A DNA stretch of 64,000 nucleotides. Source: Ovis canadensis (taxonomy: Eukaryota > Chordata > Mammalia > Artiodactyla > Bovidae). The notes below the pieces were generated by a model. The model was not told the DNA's origin and ran no database searches. It was given only the letters and a program-made list of their open reading frames with translations. Both the position numbers and the translations under genes were made by a program. The DNA is taken from NCBI RefSeq assembly GCF_042477335.2, contig NC_091251.1, positions 33,310,501-33,374,500 of the forward strand, given 5' to 3'. Every line of letters starts with the position of its first letter. Position 1 is the first letter of the stretch. Shown here piece by piece: positions 10,601-22,881 of the stretch.

Positions 10601-13600
10601 CACTATTCCACTACAGAGGGTGCAGGTTTGATCCCTAACTGGGGAACTAAGATCTTACATGACCCATGGCACAGCCAAAACAGAGAATGAAAGGCCAATC
10701 AATCCCCTCCTCGCTTGTCCTCATCATGACCTCTCCTGATCTGGCAGCTAGCTCCTCTTGGACCACCTGGCACTCTCACCCTTGCTTTTGAGGCTCCAAC
10801 CATACAACACTTTTTTGGACTTTGGCCTTTCCGTGTTTTGTTCTTTCTCTCTCAAATACTTCTTGCATAGTTGACTTTTTAATTTTCAGGCCTGAGCTTA
10901 AATTAAGCCATTTCATTTATTTCTAAATATTGATTTACTTTTGGCTTTGATGGGTCTTAGTTGTGGCAAGCTGCTGGGGCTCTAATTGTGGCGCACAGGC
11001 TCGGATGCCTCAAAGCATGTGGGATCTTAGTCCCCCGACCAGGGATTGAACCCAACTGCAGGGCGGATTCTTAACCACTGGACCACCAGGGAAGCTCCTA
11101 AATCAAGCCATTTTAGAGAAGACTTATCTAACCTCCCAATCCCATGTACCAGGTAGGTCCACTCTGCTATTCCTGACCTCAGATTCCTATTTGTTTTCTT
11201 CATAAACACATGGTGATGTATATACTTCTGTTCTCGCTCCCTTCCTCAACCTTGCCCCCTCCCTCCCTTGCTAGTCTGTAAGCTCTTTGAGACCAGAGAG
11301 CTTGTCTGTTCTGTTCTGTAGCAAACCCTGAGTCTCACACAGCACCTGCAGTGGCTCAGCAGGTATTCCAAAAGGTTAGACGTGCCTCACCTGGCGCTTA
11401 CAGCGCACACAGAAGGTCTGGTGACACTGGGGACATGTTGCTTCCAGCTGCTCACGCTCGTATATGAAGCCAAAGGAGCACTGTGGGTGCAAGAGCATAA
11501 AGCTATCTAAGGCCTGACCACGTGCTACTCCCCACCCCTCCTTCCGGTCAGCACCTCTGGGCAGTCCACTGACCTGGGCACACCACAAGAACTTGGGGTC
11601 CCGCATGAGCACGCCCTCCGTCAGCTTCTTGTGGAACAGTGCATAGGCGTCTGGCTCTAGGCTCTCTCGAAGCTGGGGACAGGATGCGAAAGTGGCAGGC
11701 GGGCAAGGCTCCTGTTCAAAGCCCAGGGCACCCTGAGTCCGAGGGACTGCCCTACCTGGATGTCGAGGGTGGAGAAGTAGCCGAGCAGCTGTGTGTCATC
11801 GGTGAGGTCGGGGCGGCCACAGGCAGGGCACACCATATCTGTGATGTGCTTCTCCTTCAAGGCGATGGTGAAGTGCTGGCGGAAGCAGTCGGGGCAGATG
11901 GTGCACTCACAGGAGGTCAGGGCCTGCATCTGGTGGAGGGGAGAGGATGGGAGGGGAGGGGTCAGAAGCTACAGCTGCCAGCCGGTGGAAGGGGCAGTGG
12001 CCTGGTGTCTGCTACAACTGGCCAGGCAACCTAAATGTCTGAAGACCTTCAGATGGAAAAAAAAAAAGACAATGGTGAGACCTAATGTAAACGAAAGAAG
12101 AACTTCTGAAGGCATCCTCAGTCAATTAAAAGCAGACATATGATAACTGAATCACTTTTCTGTGCTGTACACCTGAAACGAGCACAGCATTGTAAAACAA
12201 CTATACTCCAGTAGAAAATAAAATTAAAAAAAAAACCACATTAATTGAAAAAGGAAAGAAGAGAGAGGGGTATTCCCTGGTGGTCCAGTGGTTAGGATTC
12301 CACACTTCCACCGCTGAGCACCTGGGTTCAATTCCTGGTTGGGAACTGGGATCCTGTAAGCCATGTGGCATGGCCACAAACAGCAAACACACAAACATCC
12401 TTGAAATGAGAAAACTGTAGCAATGGAGAACAGACTAGTGCTTGCTGTATGACAGGAGGAGGGGAAGAAGGTTACAACTCTAAAGCTGTAGCACAAGGGG
12501 GTGCTTTTGTGATATCTTGATTGTAGTGGTGGTTACATGAATCTACATGTGAGATAAAATTGCACACAAGTACATGCATAAACCAGAAGAAATGTCAACA
12601 ACCTCAGACATGCAGATGATACCTCTTTAATGGCAGAAAGCGAAGAGGAACTAGAGAGCCTTTTCATGAGTGAAAGAGGGGAGTGAAAAAGCCAGCTTAA
12701 AACTCAGTATTAAAAAAACTAAGATCATGGCAACCAGCCACATCCCTTCATGGCAAATAGAAGGGGAAAAGGTAGAAGCAGTGACAGATTTCCTCTTCTT
12801 GGGTTCTAAAATCACTGTGGATGGTGACTGCAGCCCTGAAATTAGAAGATGATTGCTTCTTTGTCTATGACAAACCTAGACAGTGTATTAAAAAGCAAAG
12901 ACATCACTTTGCCAACAAAGGTCTGTACAGTCAAAGCTATAGTCTTTCCAGTAGTTGTGTACAGATATGAGCTGGACCATAAAGAAGGCTGAGAGCCAAA
13001 GAATTGATGTTTTTGAACTGTGGTGCTAGAGAAGACTCTTGAGGGTCCCTTGGAGATCAAAGCAGTCAATCTTAAAGGAAATCAACCCTAAATACTCATT
13101 GGAAGGACTGATGCTAAAGCTGAAGCTCCAATACTTTGGCCACCTAATGTGAACAGGTGGATTCACTGGAAAAGACCTTGATGCTGGGAAAGACTGAAAG
13201 TAGGAGAAGAGGGTGACAGAAGATGAGATGGTTGGATAGCATCACTGATTCAATGGACATGAACTTGGGCAAACTCTGGGAGATGCGTGAGGGACAGGGA
13301 GGCATGGTGTGCTGTAGTTGCAAAGAGTTGGACACGACTTGGTGACTGAACGACAAACACACACATCCACGCACAAAATGAACAAGGTCTGCAGTCTAGC
13401 TAGCATTGTACCAATATTTATTTCTTGGTCCTGACACTACACTACAATTATATAAGATGTCACCATTGGGAGGTGGGTGGAGCACACAAGACTGTACTAT
13501 TTTTATAACTTTCTGTGAATCTACAATTATTTTAAAATAAAAAGTAAAAACAAACAAACAAAAACACAGGGCCAGCCTAACTAACCTGGGCTGTATTTGG

Positions 13601-16600
13601 CCAAGGAACTGCCACTTCTGACCTAGAGCTAAGTTAGAAGGGGCTCAGAGATAAAAGGGGCTTATCCCTACCAAACGGGTATTTGATGATGACATTAAAG
13701 AATTACTGGTAATTTTTTTTGGCATGACAGTGGCATTGGTGCCTGTATTTTCAAAGAGTTTTATCTTTTAGAGATAGATATGGAAATATTACTAGTGAAC
13801 TATCTGATGTCTGAGATTTGCTTCAAAATAATCCTGTGTAGATAAAGTAAAGATTGGCCATACATTAATGATGGTTGAAGCGTGATGATGAATACATAGT
13901 GGAGGGAGGGAGGCTGAATTTCTTATACAATTTTCTCTACTATTGCACACTTGAAATTTCTCATAATAGAACATTAAAAAAAGAAAGAGAGAGAGGTGGC
14001 CTATTCCTGCTCTCCCCTTCCCAGAAGCCTTCAGGGGCACATGGGCAACTGCAGAGCAAAAGACAACATGAGAGACAGGACCGGGGTAGAAGGGAGGTCC
14101 AAAGGGAACAGAGCAATTCTAAGGCTGGAGGCAGCGGAGACTCACCCGGTTGCGGGGCAGGGCCCAGCCGCACACGGCACACTCCTGGGCAAGCAAGCGG
14201 CGCAAGAAGGCCCGGTCCTGGCTCTGCCTCACAGCCTCCACCACGTCCCCCAACTCATAGTTCCTAGGTGTTTCCTGCAGCAATGCCAGCGCCAGCTCTG
14301 CCCGGCCCCAGCTGGGGAGTGCGTGGACTGCCAAAAGCCGTCTGACCAGGCTCTGCAAGGCGATTCAGGTGGAGAGGGAAGATGTGGCTGTCAGACCCCA
14401 GGGAGCCTACCCTTCAGCCTGTCCTCAGCCGTACTAAGTGGGCTCGTCACCTCCTTCCAGCACCTGCTTATCTGGCCCATCCCAGGAAGGGGTGGGCTCA
14501 GGGCCACTGTCCCAGAGGCGCTGATGGAAGGGCTCTAGGCGCTGGCGCTGTAGCTCAGTCAGGGCTCGTGCCACATCACCCCCATGTTGGAATAAGGCTT
14601 GAAGAGACCCTTCCTCAGGCCCAAAGCCCAGGGACCGGAGCTCCTGCACCTGTGAGTTGGGAGGGGCGAGAAGGAGTGAATCAGAGTGTGAGAGGCTCTT
14701 AGATCCACAGCCCTCAACCCTGCCTCACCTCCAGCACAGCTGCTATACCTTCCTCCGCCGGGTCCTCACACACTCTTCCACAGCTTCATCCAGGTTGCCA
14801 TGACGATCCAGCCAGGCCTTCCGGGCCTCCTGACAGGAAAAGGCGCCCAGCCCTGGGTCCTGATGTCCAGCCAGCTCAGCCACCATCTCCAGCACATACA
14901 GCAGCTCTGAGCGCAGCCACTGCAGGGGCACCTCAGTGCCCGAGTACTGCAGAGCCGAGAAGACCTCCTCTGGAGAGGCGCCTCCAGCTTCCCCTTCCTA
15001 AGAAACAGCCCCGCTCAGATAGGGAGCCCAGCAGGAAGGGCACACTCCATCCCCTCCTTGAAGAAGTGAAGTCGCTCAGTCATGTTCGACTGTTTGCGAC
15101 CCCATGGACTGTAGCCTACCAGGCTCCTCGGTCCATGGGATTTTCCAGGCAAGAGTACTGGAGTGGGTTGCCATTGCCTTCTCCAGGGGATCTTCTCGAC
15201 CTAGGGATCAAACCCAGATCTCCTGCATTGTAGGCAGACACTTTACCGTCTGAGCCACCAGGGAAGCCCATCCCCCCCTTAGCCTGAACCAAAATGCTGA
15301 CAGTGCTTGAGACCATGGATCGTGTGAGCAGTGCACAGTCTGATACCTGCCATGCGGGAAGGGTTCAGGCAGCTGCTGCTGACAATGACAGGTTTTGAGA
15401 ATGCCCATCGATCAACTGCAGCCTCTCCCTTCCCCGACAAGCTCATCCCAGGCCCATGTCCTCACCCGGATCTTGATCACCAGCTGGAGTCCTTCTTCCC
15501 TCATCTTGTCTTGGCGCTGCTTCTCAAGGTCCCCGCAGGAACTGGTCACGGGGGCACAGAGGGGTCGTGGAGGCCCTGGTTCAGGGTGTCGCTCTTCCAA
15601 AGAGCTGGCATGGGGCTGGGGGGTCTGCTGTACTGGGATGGGGCTGCTGGTCCGGTTGCACATAGCACATACCCAGCCAGGGCCTGAGTTGCAGAAGGTA
15701 CAGTGAATACAGTACCACGCTGGAGTCTGGACAGAGGAAAGCACAGTATCCCCCTGCTGGAAAGGCAGAAAGAATTATCCTATCAAAGGCTGGCTAAGGC
15801 TCAAAATGGAAATATAGGAAGCTTGGGGGAAGATACCAGGGAACTAAGGGAAAACAGAGGATGAAGAAGTAGAGAATGGCCTATGGTAACAGATCTAAAT
15901 AAAGAGATCAGAAGGCCAGGAACAAGATACCTGAAGGGGCTTCAGGCAAATGCCGGAATCCTGAGAATCCACCACCAAGCTGGGAGGCTGAGCCAGCCGA
16001 GGTCGCTCACATATGGCACACAGCACAGCCGCAGCCTCGTTCTCAAAGGTGCAGCTCTGGCAGGCCCAGTGACCCCGAGAAAGCTCAGGTTCTAGGCCCC
16101 CAGTTCCTTGGGGACCCTCGATTCCAGGACCCAACCCCTTACAGCCTCGGGGCCGATCACAGGCCACACAGAGTACTGCCCAAGGTTCATTTAATAAGGC
16201 ACAGGCAGAACAGGGCCAGGGCAGACGGGCACTTGCAGGATCAGAGCTGTCTCCCAGGGTCGGCACAGAGGCTGGCTGAGGCCGTGGTGGAGCTGAGGCA
16301 GGTAGGCTGTAATGGATAAACAGACATGGCCTGCTGAGGGGGTGCCTGGGCCCCTTACCCACGGGCCCCCTCATACCCTGCAGGACAGCACATGGCTCTG
16401 GCCTTTGCACATGTTATCCTCTATGCCTGGAATACTCGCACACTCATAGCCTGGTTAACGGTGAAATGACAGCTTAAAGTTCAGGTCTGGCTGGTAAATA
16501 TCTCAGCCTCACCCCTATTAGATGCTTGAAATACTGCCAACTGATTGAGCTGATCCTTCTGACTAGGGTGCATCCTCCCACTACCCATTCGCACACCATG

Positions 16601-18387
16601 ACAATCTATTTTGCTATGACTGGTATGTATATCTTGCTTGGTATATATGTCTATGAATCTCCTGAAGGGCAGGAGCCAGCTGCTTGGCATCTATGAAACA
16701 GTCTTTAGCACAAAATCCATCACACAGTGGACTCAAGGAATATTAAGTTCTCTCAATTTTGCTCCCACTCAGAAAAGAAGATCTCGCACCTGGGGTGAAC
16801 AGCCTGAGGGGGTCCATGCAGGGTCTGGCGATGGTGATGCGCACGTTCTGGGTGTCCGTGGAAGAGGCGATCACAAGTTAGACACAAGGCCTGTTTACAA
16901 GTTGAGCAGTGCAGCGTGCCTGGGGCAGAACCACAGAGGAAGCAGGGACCAGGAGTGGAGCCTGGAGAACGGGAGACAAAGAAGAACACAATATCTTTCT
17001 AAAAAAGACCAGGTTACATTTGAATCAGCTGTGGAGGGAAACAAATCACAGACTACTTTTCAACACATCTTTCTACCTAAAGAAACAATCTTAATCTCTT
17101 TTTTTTTAAAAAGGGAGATAATCAAGAAGAAAGAGGAAATTTCTATCAATATAATCTACTAGCACTCCTTCCCCCTAATACAGAACAATAATACCTGCAG
17201 CAGAGGGTATGGTGAGGGGGCCGGGAGCAATCTCTCTCAGTAAGGGGGCAAACTCTGAGAGCTGCAGTAGCTGAGGAAAAAGGACAGGGAATGAGTAAGG
17301 GCTTGGGGACACAGGCCCACAACAGGTTTCCTTTGTTCACCAGGCCCCAGAGCCCCATTCCTGCCTTCCTTACATCATCTTCAACCTTGTCTTTCAGCAG
17401 CTGCTCCAGTGCTTGCGGTTTTGGATGAGCATTCTGCAAACAAGATGAGAAGAGTTCCCACCTATAGCCTTAGAACAAGACCCTCCCTCAAAGCCCTGGT
17501 CCCCCAACATTCAGAGTGAAAAGTACAGAGAGATCCCAAGTTACCGTGGAGACTATGCCTGTGATTCAGCAGTATGAGAGTCCCCAGACTGGCTTTGTTG
17601 TTAGGCTAGTCTCCCCAGCCCTGGTGCTTAAGTCCTCAGGACTAGAGATACCTCACCTGTAACAAGAGATTGAGCTCTGTCCGAAGCAGCAGTACTTCCA
17701 GTGTGACTGTTGCAACTTGCTGCTGATCCGGCTCCTCCTGCCTCTCAGGGAAGCTCAACCCATCTGGCTGCTCCTCTGTGTAGCCATACAATCGCAGAAC
17801 ATCCCGGCCCCCCTGCCACACAGGCAAACCAGTCACCGCCCAGCAGGCCCCCTTCCCAATAGGGCTGGGACTCAACCCATTCAGCACAGCCTCAGGCCTT
17901 TTCCAGCCAACCCCCAGCCCAGGCTAAGTTTCCTACTCCCATTAGGGGCCCAGGAGCTTCACCTGCACGGCATCCACCGTAGAACGAAAGACAGGGTTAT
18001 TAAACTTAACCCCGCGCCAGTACCGAGGCCTCTGAGGGCTTAGGAGGTTGCGGCCATATTTCTCCAGGATGTTCAGGGCCGTGGAGAGAGTGTTGAGGTA
18101 GTTTCGGGGCTGGGAGCAGTCAGAGAGCAGAGAGCTGTGAGCCCCGGCCCAGCCTCAGGTCCTCTGTCCTCCTCCCGAGCCGGGGCGGGCCTCACCTCCC
18201 CATGAGCGTTGCAGCGGATCAGGCGTGCAGCATCCAGCTGCAGGTAACGGGCTTCTGGCGGCAGAGAGGTGCCCAGTAGCGGCCAGAGCTGCTCCTGCGT
18301 AAAAGCCTGCCCGGAATCCCTCCTCAGGGCGCTCGCCAGCTCCTCGCGGGCCTCCAGGAAGGCCCGCTTCTCTTCCTCCCCCGGCAT
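7692..18387 (-). CDS. RNF31: E3 ubiquitin ligase RNF31 (HOIP), LUBAC catalytic subunit
   Basis: Builds Met1-linked (linear) ubiquitin chains with RBCK1 and SHARPIN in NF-kB and cell-death signalling. Twenty-one coding exons on the minus strand: 18196-18387, 17963-18109, 17657-17812, 17374-17433, 17195-17270, 16790-16961, 15931-16306, 15466-15756, 14749-14997, 14464-14649, 14146-14352, 11756-11929, 11574-11672, 11391-11480, 9842-9956, 9632-9750, 9245-9358, 9047-9104, 8307-8403, 7859-8027, 7692-7745. All introns are GT-AG and the sum is 1066 codons plus stop (human 1072). Domain order: PUB (about 65-145), zinc fingers of the RanBP2/NZF type (about 290-435), UBA-like helices (about 555-610), RING1-IBR-RING2 (about 693-895) and LDD to the C-terminus. 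The RING2 catalytic cysteine (human Cys885, motif GGCMHFHC) falls at residue 879. Intron 11 (11930-14145) holds most of the repeats. Confidence 0.97.
10568..10690 (+). mobile_element. CHR-type tRNA-derived SINE
   Basis: Begins 'acttccctggtggtccagtg' and ends near 'catgacccatggcacagcc', typical of cetartiodactyl tRNA-Glu SINEs. It lies in the RNF31 intron between exons 14 and 15. Confidence 0.7.
10690..11290 (-). mobile_element. L2-like fossil interrupted by a SINE
   Basis: Text such as 'cttgcttttgaggctccaac' and 'tttctctctcaaatacttct' resembles reverse-complement L2. It is split by the SINE at 10914-11098. The family call is tentative. Confidence 0.4.
10914..11098 (-). mobile_element. CHR-type SINE with target-site duplication
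   Basis: Contains the reverse-complement head 'accactggaccaccagggaa' at its right end. It is flanked by a 15-bp direct repeat (10899-10913 and 11099-11113; TAAATTAAGCCATTT versus TAAATCAAGCCATTT, one mismatch), the signature of LINE-mediated insertion. Confidence 0.8.
12135..12232 (+). mobile_element. L1 3' end fragment
   Basis: Carries the typical artiodactyl L1 tail 'gctgtacacctgaaac' and 'aacaactatactccagta' followed by an A-rich tail, inside RNF31 intron 11. Confidence 0.65.
12262..12375 (+). mobile_element. CHR-type tRNA-derived SINE
   Basis: 'tattccctggtggtccagtg' through 'gccatgtggcatggccac', the same family as the copy at 10568, here in RNF31 intron 11. Confidence 0.7.
12590..13350 (+). 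mobile_element. BovB (RTE) LINE fragment
   Basis: The 3' part of a ruminant BovB element in RNF31 intron 11, antisense to the gene. It starts at the reverse-transcriptase ADD catalytic motif (gcagatgata near 12612) and runs through decayed C-terminal reverse-transcriptase text, for example '[20 protein letters not shown]', to the 'gagttggacacgacttggtg' 3' end. Frameshifts and stops make it inactive. Confidence 0.85.
15066..15272 (-). mobile_element. Bov-tA SINE in RNF31 intron 8
   Basis: Reverse-complement Bov-tA: 'gaagtcgctcagtcatgttc' at the left and 'gagccaccagggaagccc' at the right. It lies between RNF31 coding exons 8 and 9. Confidence 0.9.
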
Positions 18388-19454
18388 CCTGAGACAGGAG
18401 TCAACCCCGGCCCGCTGCCAAACTGGACCGGGCGCAGGCTGTGCACGGCCCGAGCACCGCCCGGAGCGTCTGGGGTCTGGCTTTCCAGCCCGACCCTGGT
18501 CGGTGAGGACGCCCCGGGGCACTCAGGCCACGGTCACTCTTCGGTCCCAGGCCCCATGCCAGAGTTAGCGGGAACAGGAAGTACTAGGAAAGAGGGCGGG
18601 ATTGAGACTCAAATTCAGGGGAACGGGAGGGGTTTAAACTTAAGGTGGGGTGGGGCCAGGAAATCAGGGGGCGTGACCATGAAGGCCCAGCCAATTATAA
18701 TGGTAAATAGTCCCTGGCTCCTCCCCCAGAGCGTCTAGGCAATAAACCTTCTTTTAGCTCGCTTCCCCTCTTTGGTCCAGGCTGGTTCCACCCTTCTCCG
18801 GGTAGCTCCCGGCGCGGGATTACTTTATTCCCATCAAAGTCCTCTCTATCCCCACCCCACTGAGGAAATCCCACTCAGCTGGGGATTCAACTCTGGCCAG
18901 CCTGAGCCCGTCAAGCCCCTCTGTCAGTCTTGAAGATAGAGCGCCCTTCAGGAGGAAGCCCCCTCTTCCATATCCTCTATCCCGTCTCCCTCCTACTACT
19001 TCTCCCACTCACTCTGATCCCTCGCTGACCCTTCACCGCAGTCGAGCCTTCCTGGGGGAGCCACACCACTGAGCACACCCTTTCCCACTCTCCCACCCTT
19101 CTCATCACTACCCCAACCCTGACTATCCTTGGGCAGTCCTTTCCCTTCCCTCTAAGCCTCTCCCCTTCGAGAGACAGCCCCTGTTCTATCTCCGCCTGTT
19201 CCACTTGTCCTAGCCCCTCCCACGGGCAGCCCCTGGGCTTGTGACCAGTCAGCACCGCCTCTCCCACTCGCACAGGCTGAGAATGGCAGAGGGGCTCCCT
19301 ACGGTTTGCTGCCTTCCAGGGGGAGGGGGAAAAGAAGGAAAGGGGCGGGGCTGAGGGGGCGGGGCTGAGGGGGGCGGGCCTGGACGTCCGGAGTGAAAGC
19401 GAAAGCCCAGGCGGCGAACTGGGGGACCGGAGATCTAGCAGCAACTGGAGCAGC
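18180..19454. promoter_or_regulatory. Head-to-head promoter region of RNF31 and PSME2
   Basis: The start codons of RNF31 (18387, minus) and PSME2 (19455, plus) are 1,067 bp apart and diverge. CpG-rich DNA flanks both ends. The middle (18830-19300) is pyrimidine-rich and has no recognised gene or repeat. Three GC boxes (19342-19351, 19356-19365, 19371-19380) precede the PSME2 ISRE. Confidence 0.6.
19395..19404 (+). promoter_or_regulatory. PSME2: ISRE motif of PSME2
   Basis: GAAAGCGAAA on the gene's sense strand, 50 bp between the motif and the start codon, just downstream of three tandem GC boxes. PA28 subunit genes are known to be interferon-inducible; the motif fits GAAANNGAAA. Function is inferred. 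Confidence 0.7.
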
Positions 19455-22400
19455 ATGGCCAAGCCTTGTGGGGTGCGCCTGAGCGGGGAAGCCCGCAAAC
19501 AGGTAACGGGGGACCGGGAGGCCAGGAAGGGGCCGAGGAGCCCCTCTGAATGGAGGCCAGACTGGGTGCTCAGGGGGAACGAGGCCGCGCCAGAGAAATC
19601 TCCCAACCTCTCTAAGTGCTTTCACTTCTGCCCCGGGGGATTACAGATACCTGCTCTCTGGACTATCTCTGCACTGAGCATAGGTTTCCAGGGAAATCTG
19701 GCTTGTGGTGCGAAAGAACTGAGCCAAGTTGGAGGGCATCCCATTGAGGGTGGGATCTTACTCTGGACAACCGAGACCCTTAACCGACATCCGGGTACTG
19801 CTCTCTGTGCAGGTGGATGTCTTCAGGCAAAATCTTTTCCAGGAGGTAAGTAAGTCTTCAGGATTCAAGCGATTTAATCCAGAATCTAAGGCCAATACTT
19901 GAGGGTTGCAACTTCTCAGACTGATCCCCAAACCCACCCTCGCCCCGTGCACTACTTTATCAAACCTCCACCCAAGATAAGCTCTTAATTATTGATCTCT
20001 GCTTTTACTTTGACCTCTCTTAAAACCGTCCTCAGTTCCGTCACTTCCTCTCCCCTCTTTTGGTGTAGAGGGAAAAGCCATGGCCCCAATGTAGGAATGA
20101 ATACCACAATTCTTGGTTCTGCTGCGTCCCAGCTTGGGCAAGTCCCTTCACTTTTCAGGGCTTCAGTTCCCTCATTTGTAAGTGTTAGAGTCAATGATTT
20201 CCAAGGGCCCTTCCAGTCCCACTTCTCAGACATCTCACTGAATGTCTTCTGTGATTCTGACCATTGCAATATAACCCACAGGCTGAGGAATTCCTCTACA
20301 GATTCTTGCCTCAGAAAATCATATACCTTAATCAGCTCTTGCAAGTAAGTAGTGTGAACTCCTCCTGCCCCATCCCATAGCCTCTCTCCTCTTCATCTGC
20401 TCTCTCTGGTTAACAACTACATTCTGAATGCAGAATACAGTTGTAAGTGGTAGACTGGGAACATTAGAATAACATGAAGCCTGAGCCTAGGTTCCGAGGC
20501 AGAGGGCGGGTGTGATGTGTGAAGGGAAGGCTGTGACTCAGGCCGAGGGGGAAGAGGCTGGGCAGCCCCTGACAGTGAGCTCTGTGCAGGAGGACTCCTT
20601 CAATGTGACTGACCTGAACTCTCTCCGGGCCCCACTGGACATCCCCATTCCAGACCCCCCACCCAAGGATGATGAGGTGAGGCACTCAGGGTGTAGGGCT
20701 CTGGCTATAAACGCAGTGTAAATGATGGCCCTCCAACCTCCATGACTTTTCTAAAGCTATTTTTCCCCTTTTTCCCTTAGATGGAAACAGATAAGCAGGA
20801 GAAGAAAGAAGGTAAGAGAGGAAGAGGTGGCTAGGGAAAGGGAAATGGCACACTGACTGTTGGATGAGAAAGGGTCTAAATCCCCTCTTTCTCACAGTCC
20901 CTAAGTGCGGCTTTCTCCCTGGGAATGAGAAGGTTCTGGCCTTGCTTGCCCTGGTTAAGCCAGAAGTCTGGACTCTCAAAGAAAAATGCATTCTGGTAAG
21001 CCTGGGAACTGGGGGACATAGAGAAGACAAGCAAGGCCAGGCCCTAGATACTCAAGTCCTTCATTCAGGAACTTATTCCCAAATTAGGAAGCTTCCTTCT
21101 GTGCCTTGTGTTTAGATACCTTTTGTTTATTACAATGGTGATCACATCCCCAAATCAGATGGTGCTGTATCCACCTCCATAACCTCTGAACCTACTGCTG
21201 TACCAGGTATGCAGGTGCTGTGATACAGTGAGCTGGTTTAAGAACTTAGGCCCTAGAGGGAGACTGCCTTAGTTCAAATCCTGACTCTATCACTTACCTA
21301 ACTGGTTACTTTAAGTATGTCACTTAGACATCCTGTGACTCAGTTTTTTCATCTGTTGAGTGGGTACAATAAGAATATTTACCTTGAAAGGTTGTTGTGA
21401 AGATTAAATGAGATGTATAATACATAGCACAGTGCCTGGCATATAATAAGTACTCAGTTAAATGTAGGTTTATTAGGAAGTAGCAGTAATAAGAACAGAG
21501 AGTTTGTTGAATGAGTCCTACATGATAACTCTTAATGTAGGTGATTACATGGATCCAGCACCTGATCCCCAAAATTGAGGATGGAAATGACTTTGGGGTG
21601 GCAATCCAGGTAAGAAAGGGTATGTGAGGATGCTGAGAGCAGGGAGAGACTTGGAGAGAAAGGGACAGGAGCTGGACATGAACTGGGAGGAGGTGGGAGA
21701 CAGTGAGAGAAGGAGGGAGATGAAGTGTTTTCTTTGCCTCGCATCTCTTTTGTCACCACAGGAAAAGGTGTTGGAGAGGGTAAATGCAGTCAAGACCAAA
21801 GTGGAAGCCTTCCAGACAACTATTTCAAAGTGAGAACAGTTGGAGGGCTAGTATGGGGGTCTGCAGGGACATTTATTTGGGACTCCCAAAGCTGAGCACG
21901 CCCATTGGGATGAAGCAGGGCTTTGGGGAAGGTCTGAGGGAATATCTCTCTCTCGAAATAGTCATTCCTGTGGTTATTCCTCTTGCTCCTGGCAGGTACT
22001 TCTCAGAGCGTGGGGATGCTGTGGCCAAGGCCTCTAAGGAGACCCATGTAGTAAGTACATAGTCTACCCGCCTTTTAGCTGAGGCTGGCTGGGGTGGGGG
22101 CGGGTGAGGAAGTGGGGATAGAGGTCCTCTTTGTCTTGTTTATGACCTTTCCAATGTGGAGTATATTAAGCCCAAGAAAACTGATTTGGGTTTCACAAAC
22201 CTTGACCCCTTTTCTCTGATCCTGTGTGATCCCATTTCTTAGCTGAGAAGGGGCTCATTCTTCAAGTTAGCTATTCCTTATATAAGGAAACGAGACTAAT
22301 ATCCCACCCTCCTATGGGGCTGACTCAGCTTTGCTTCTCATCCCAGATGGATTACCGGGCCCTGGTGCATGAACGAGATGAGGCAGTCTATGGGGAGCTC

Positions 22401-22604
22401 AGGGCCATGGTGCTTGACCTGAGGGCCTTCTATGTGAGTCTGGGGTAAGCCCTTAAGGGAGGTGGATGAGGGAGGCAGGGGAAAGGCCGAGAAACTGACT
22501 GTTGTCCTTTGGCCTTCTTCCAGGCTGAGCTTTACCATATTATCAGCAGCAACCTGGAGAAAATTGTCAACCCAAAGGGTGAAGAGAAGCCATCTATGTA
22601 CTGA
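19455..22604 (+). CDS. PSME2: Proteasome activator subunit 2 (PA28-beta, 11S REG-beta)
   Basis: With PSME1 it forms the heteroheptameric 11S cap that opens the 20S and immunoproteasome and favours MHC class I peptide production. Eleven coding exons: 19455-19502, 19813-19845, 20282-20344, 20590-20676, 20781-20811, 20898-20995, 21541-21609, 21762-21829, 21996-22050, 22347-22433, 22524-22604. All introns are GT-AG, giving 239 codons, equal to human. The N-terminus is [16 protein letters not shown]. Exons 4-5 encode the short acidic/basic linker that replaces the longer KEKE loop of PSME1. The activation-loop segment is [16 protein letters not shown] (exon 7). The C-terminal residues are PSMY. 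Introns 2 and 6 contain MIR copies. Confidence 0.98.
20060..20200 (+). mobile_element. MIR fossil in PSME2 intron 2
   Basis: MIR core text 'cttgggcaagtcccttcact' followed by 'cagttccctcatttgtaa'. Ends are approximate. Confidence 0.55.
21225..21475 (+). mobile_element. MIR fossil in PSME2 intron 6
   Basis: A nearly full MIR: 'caaatcctgactctatcact', 'cagttttttcatctgttgag', 'agcacagtgcctggcatata' in order. Confidence 0.8.
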
Positions 22605-22622
22605 GCCCAGGGTTAGAAGGGA

Positions 22623-22628
22623 AATAAA
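22623..22628 (+). terminator. PSME2: PSME2 polyadenylation signal
   Basis: AATAAA 18 nt after the TGA stop codon, giving a very short 3' UTR of about 35-45 nt. Confidence 0.85.
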
Positions 22629-22689
22629 TGACCTATACTTTGTGTAGATAACCTCTGGTGTGTGTTTCATTCAAAAAACATGTACTGTC

Positions 22690-22815
22690 ACCTCGGCTTC
22701 TCTTGTAGCTCAGATGGTAAAGAATCTGCCTGCAATGTAGGAGACCCAGGTTTGATCCCTGGGTCAGGAAGATCCCCTGGAGAAGGAAATGGCAATCCAC
22801 TCCAGTATTCTTACA
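22690..22815 (+). mobile_element. Bov-tA SINE (partial)
   Basis: Head 'cagatggtaaagaatctgcc', then 'gatcccctggagaaggaaat'. It breaks off at 'ccagtattcttac', about 60 bp past the PSME2 poly(A) signal. Confidence 0.85.
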
Positions 22816-22881
22816 GTAGCCTCAAGACTTCTCCATCCATACAGCACCGATGATAAAATATCTAGGTTAATGGTGAAAAGA

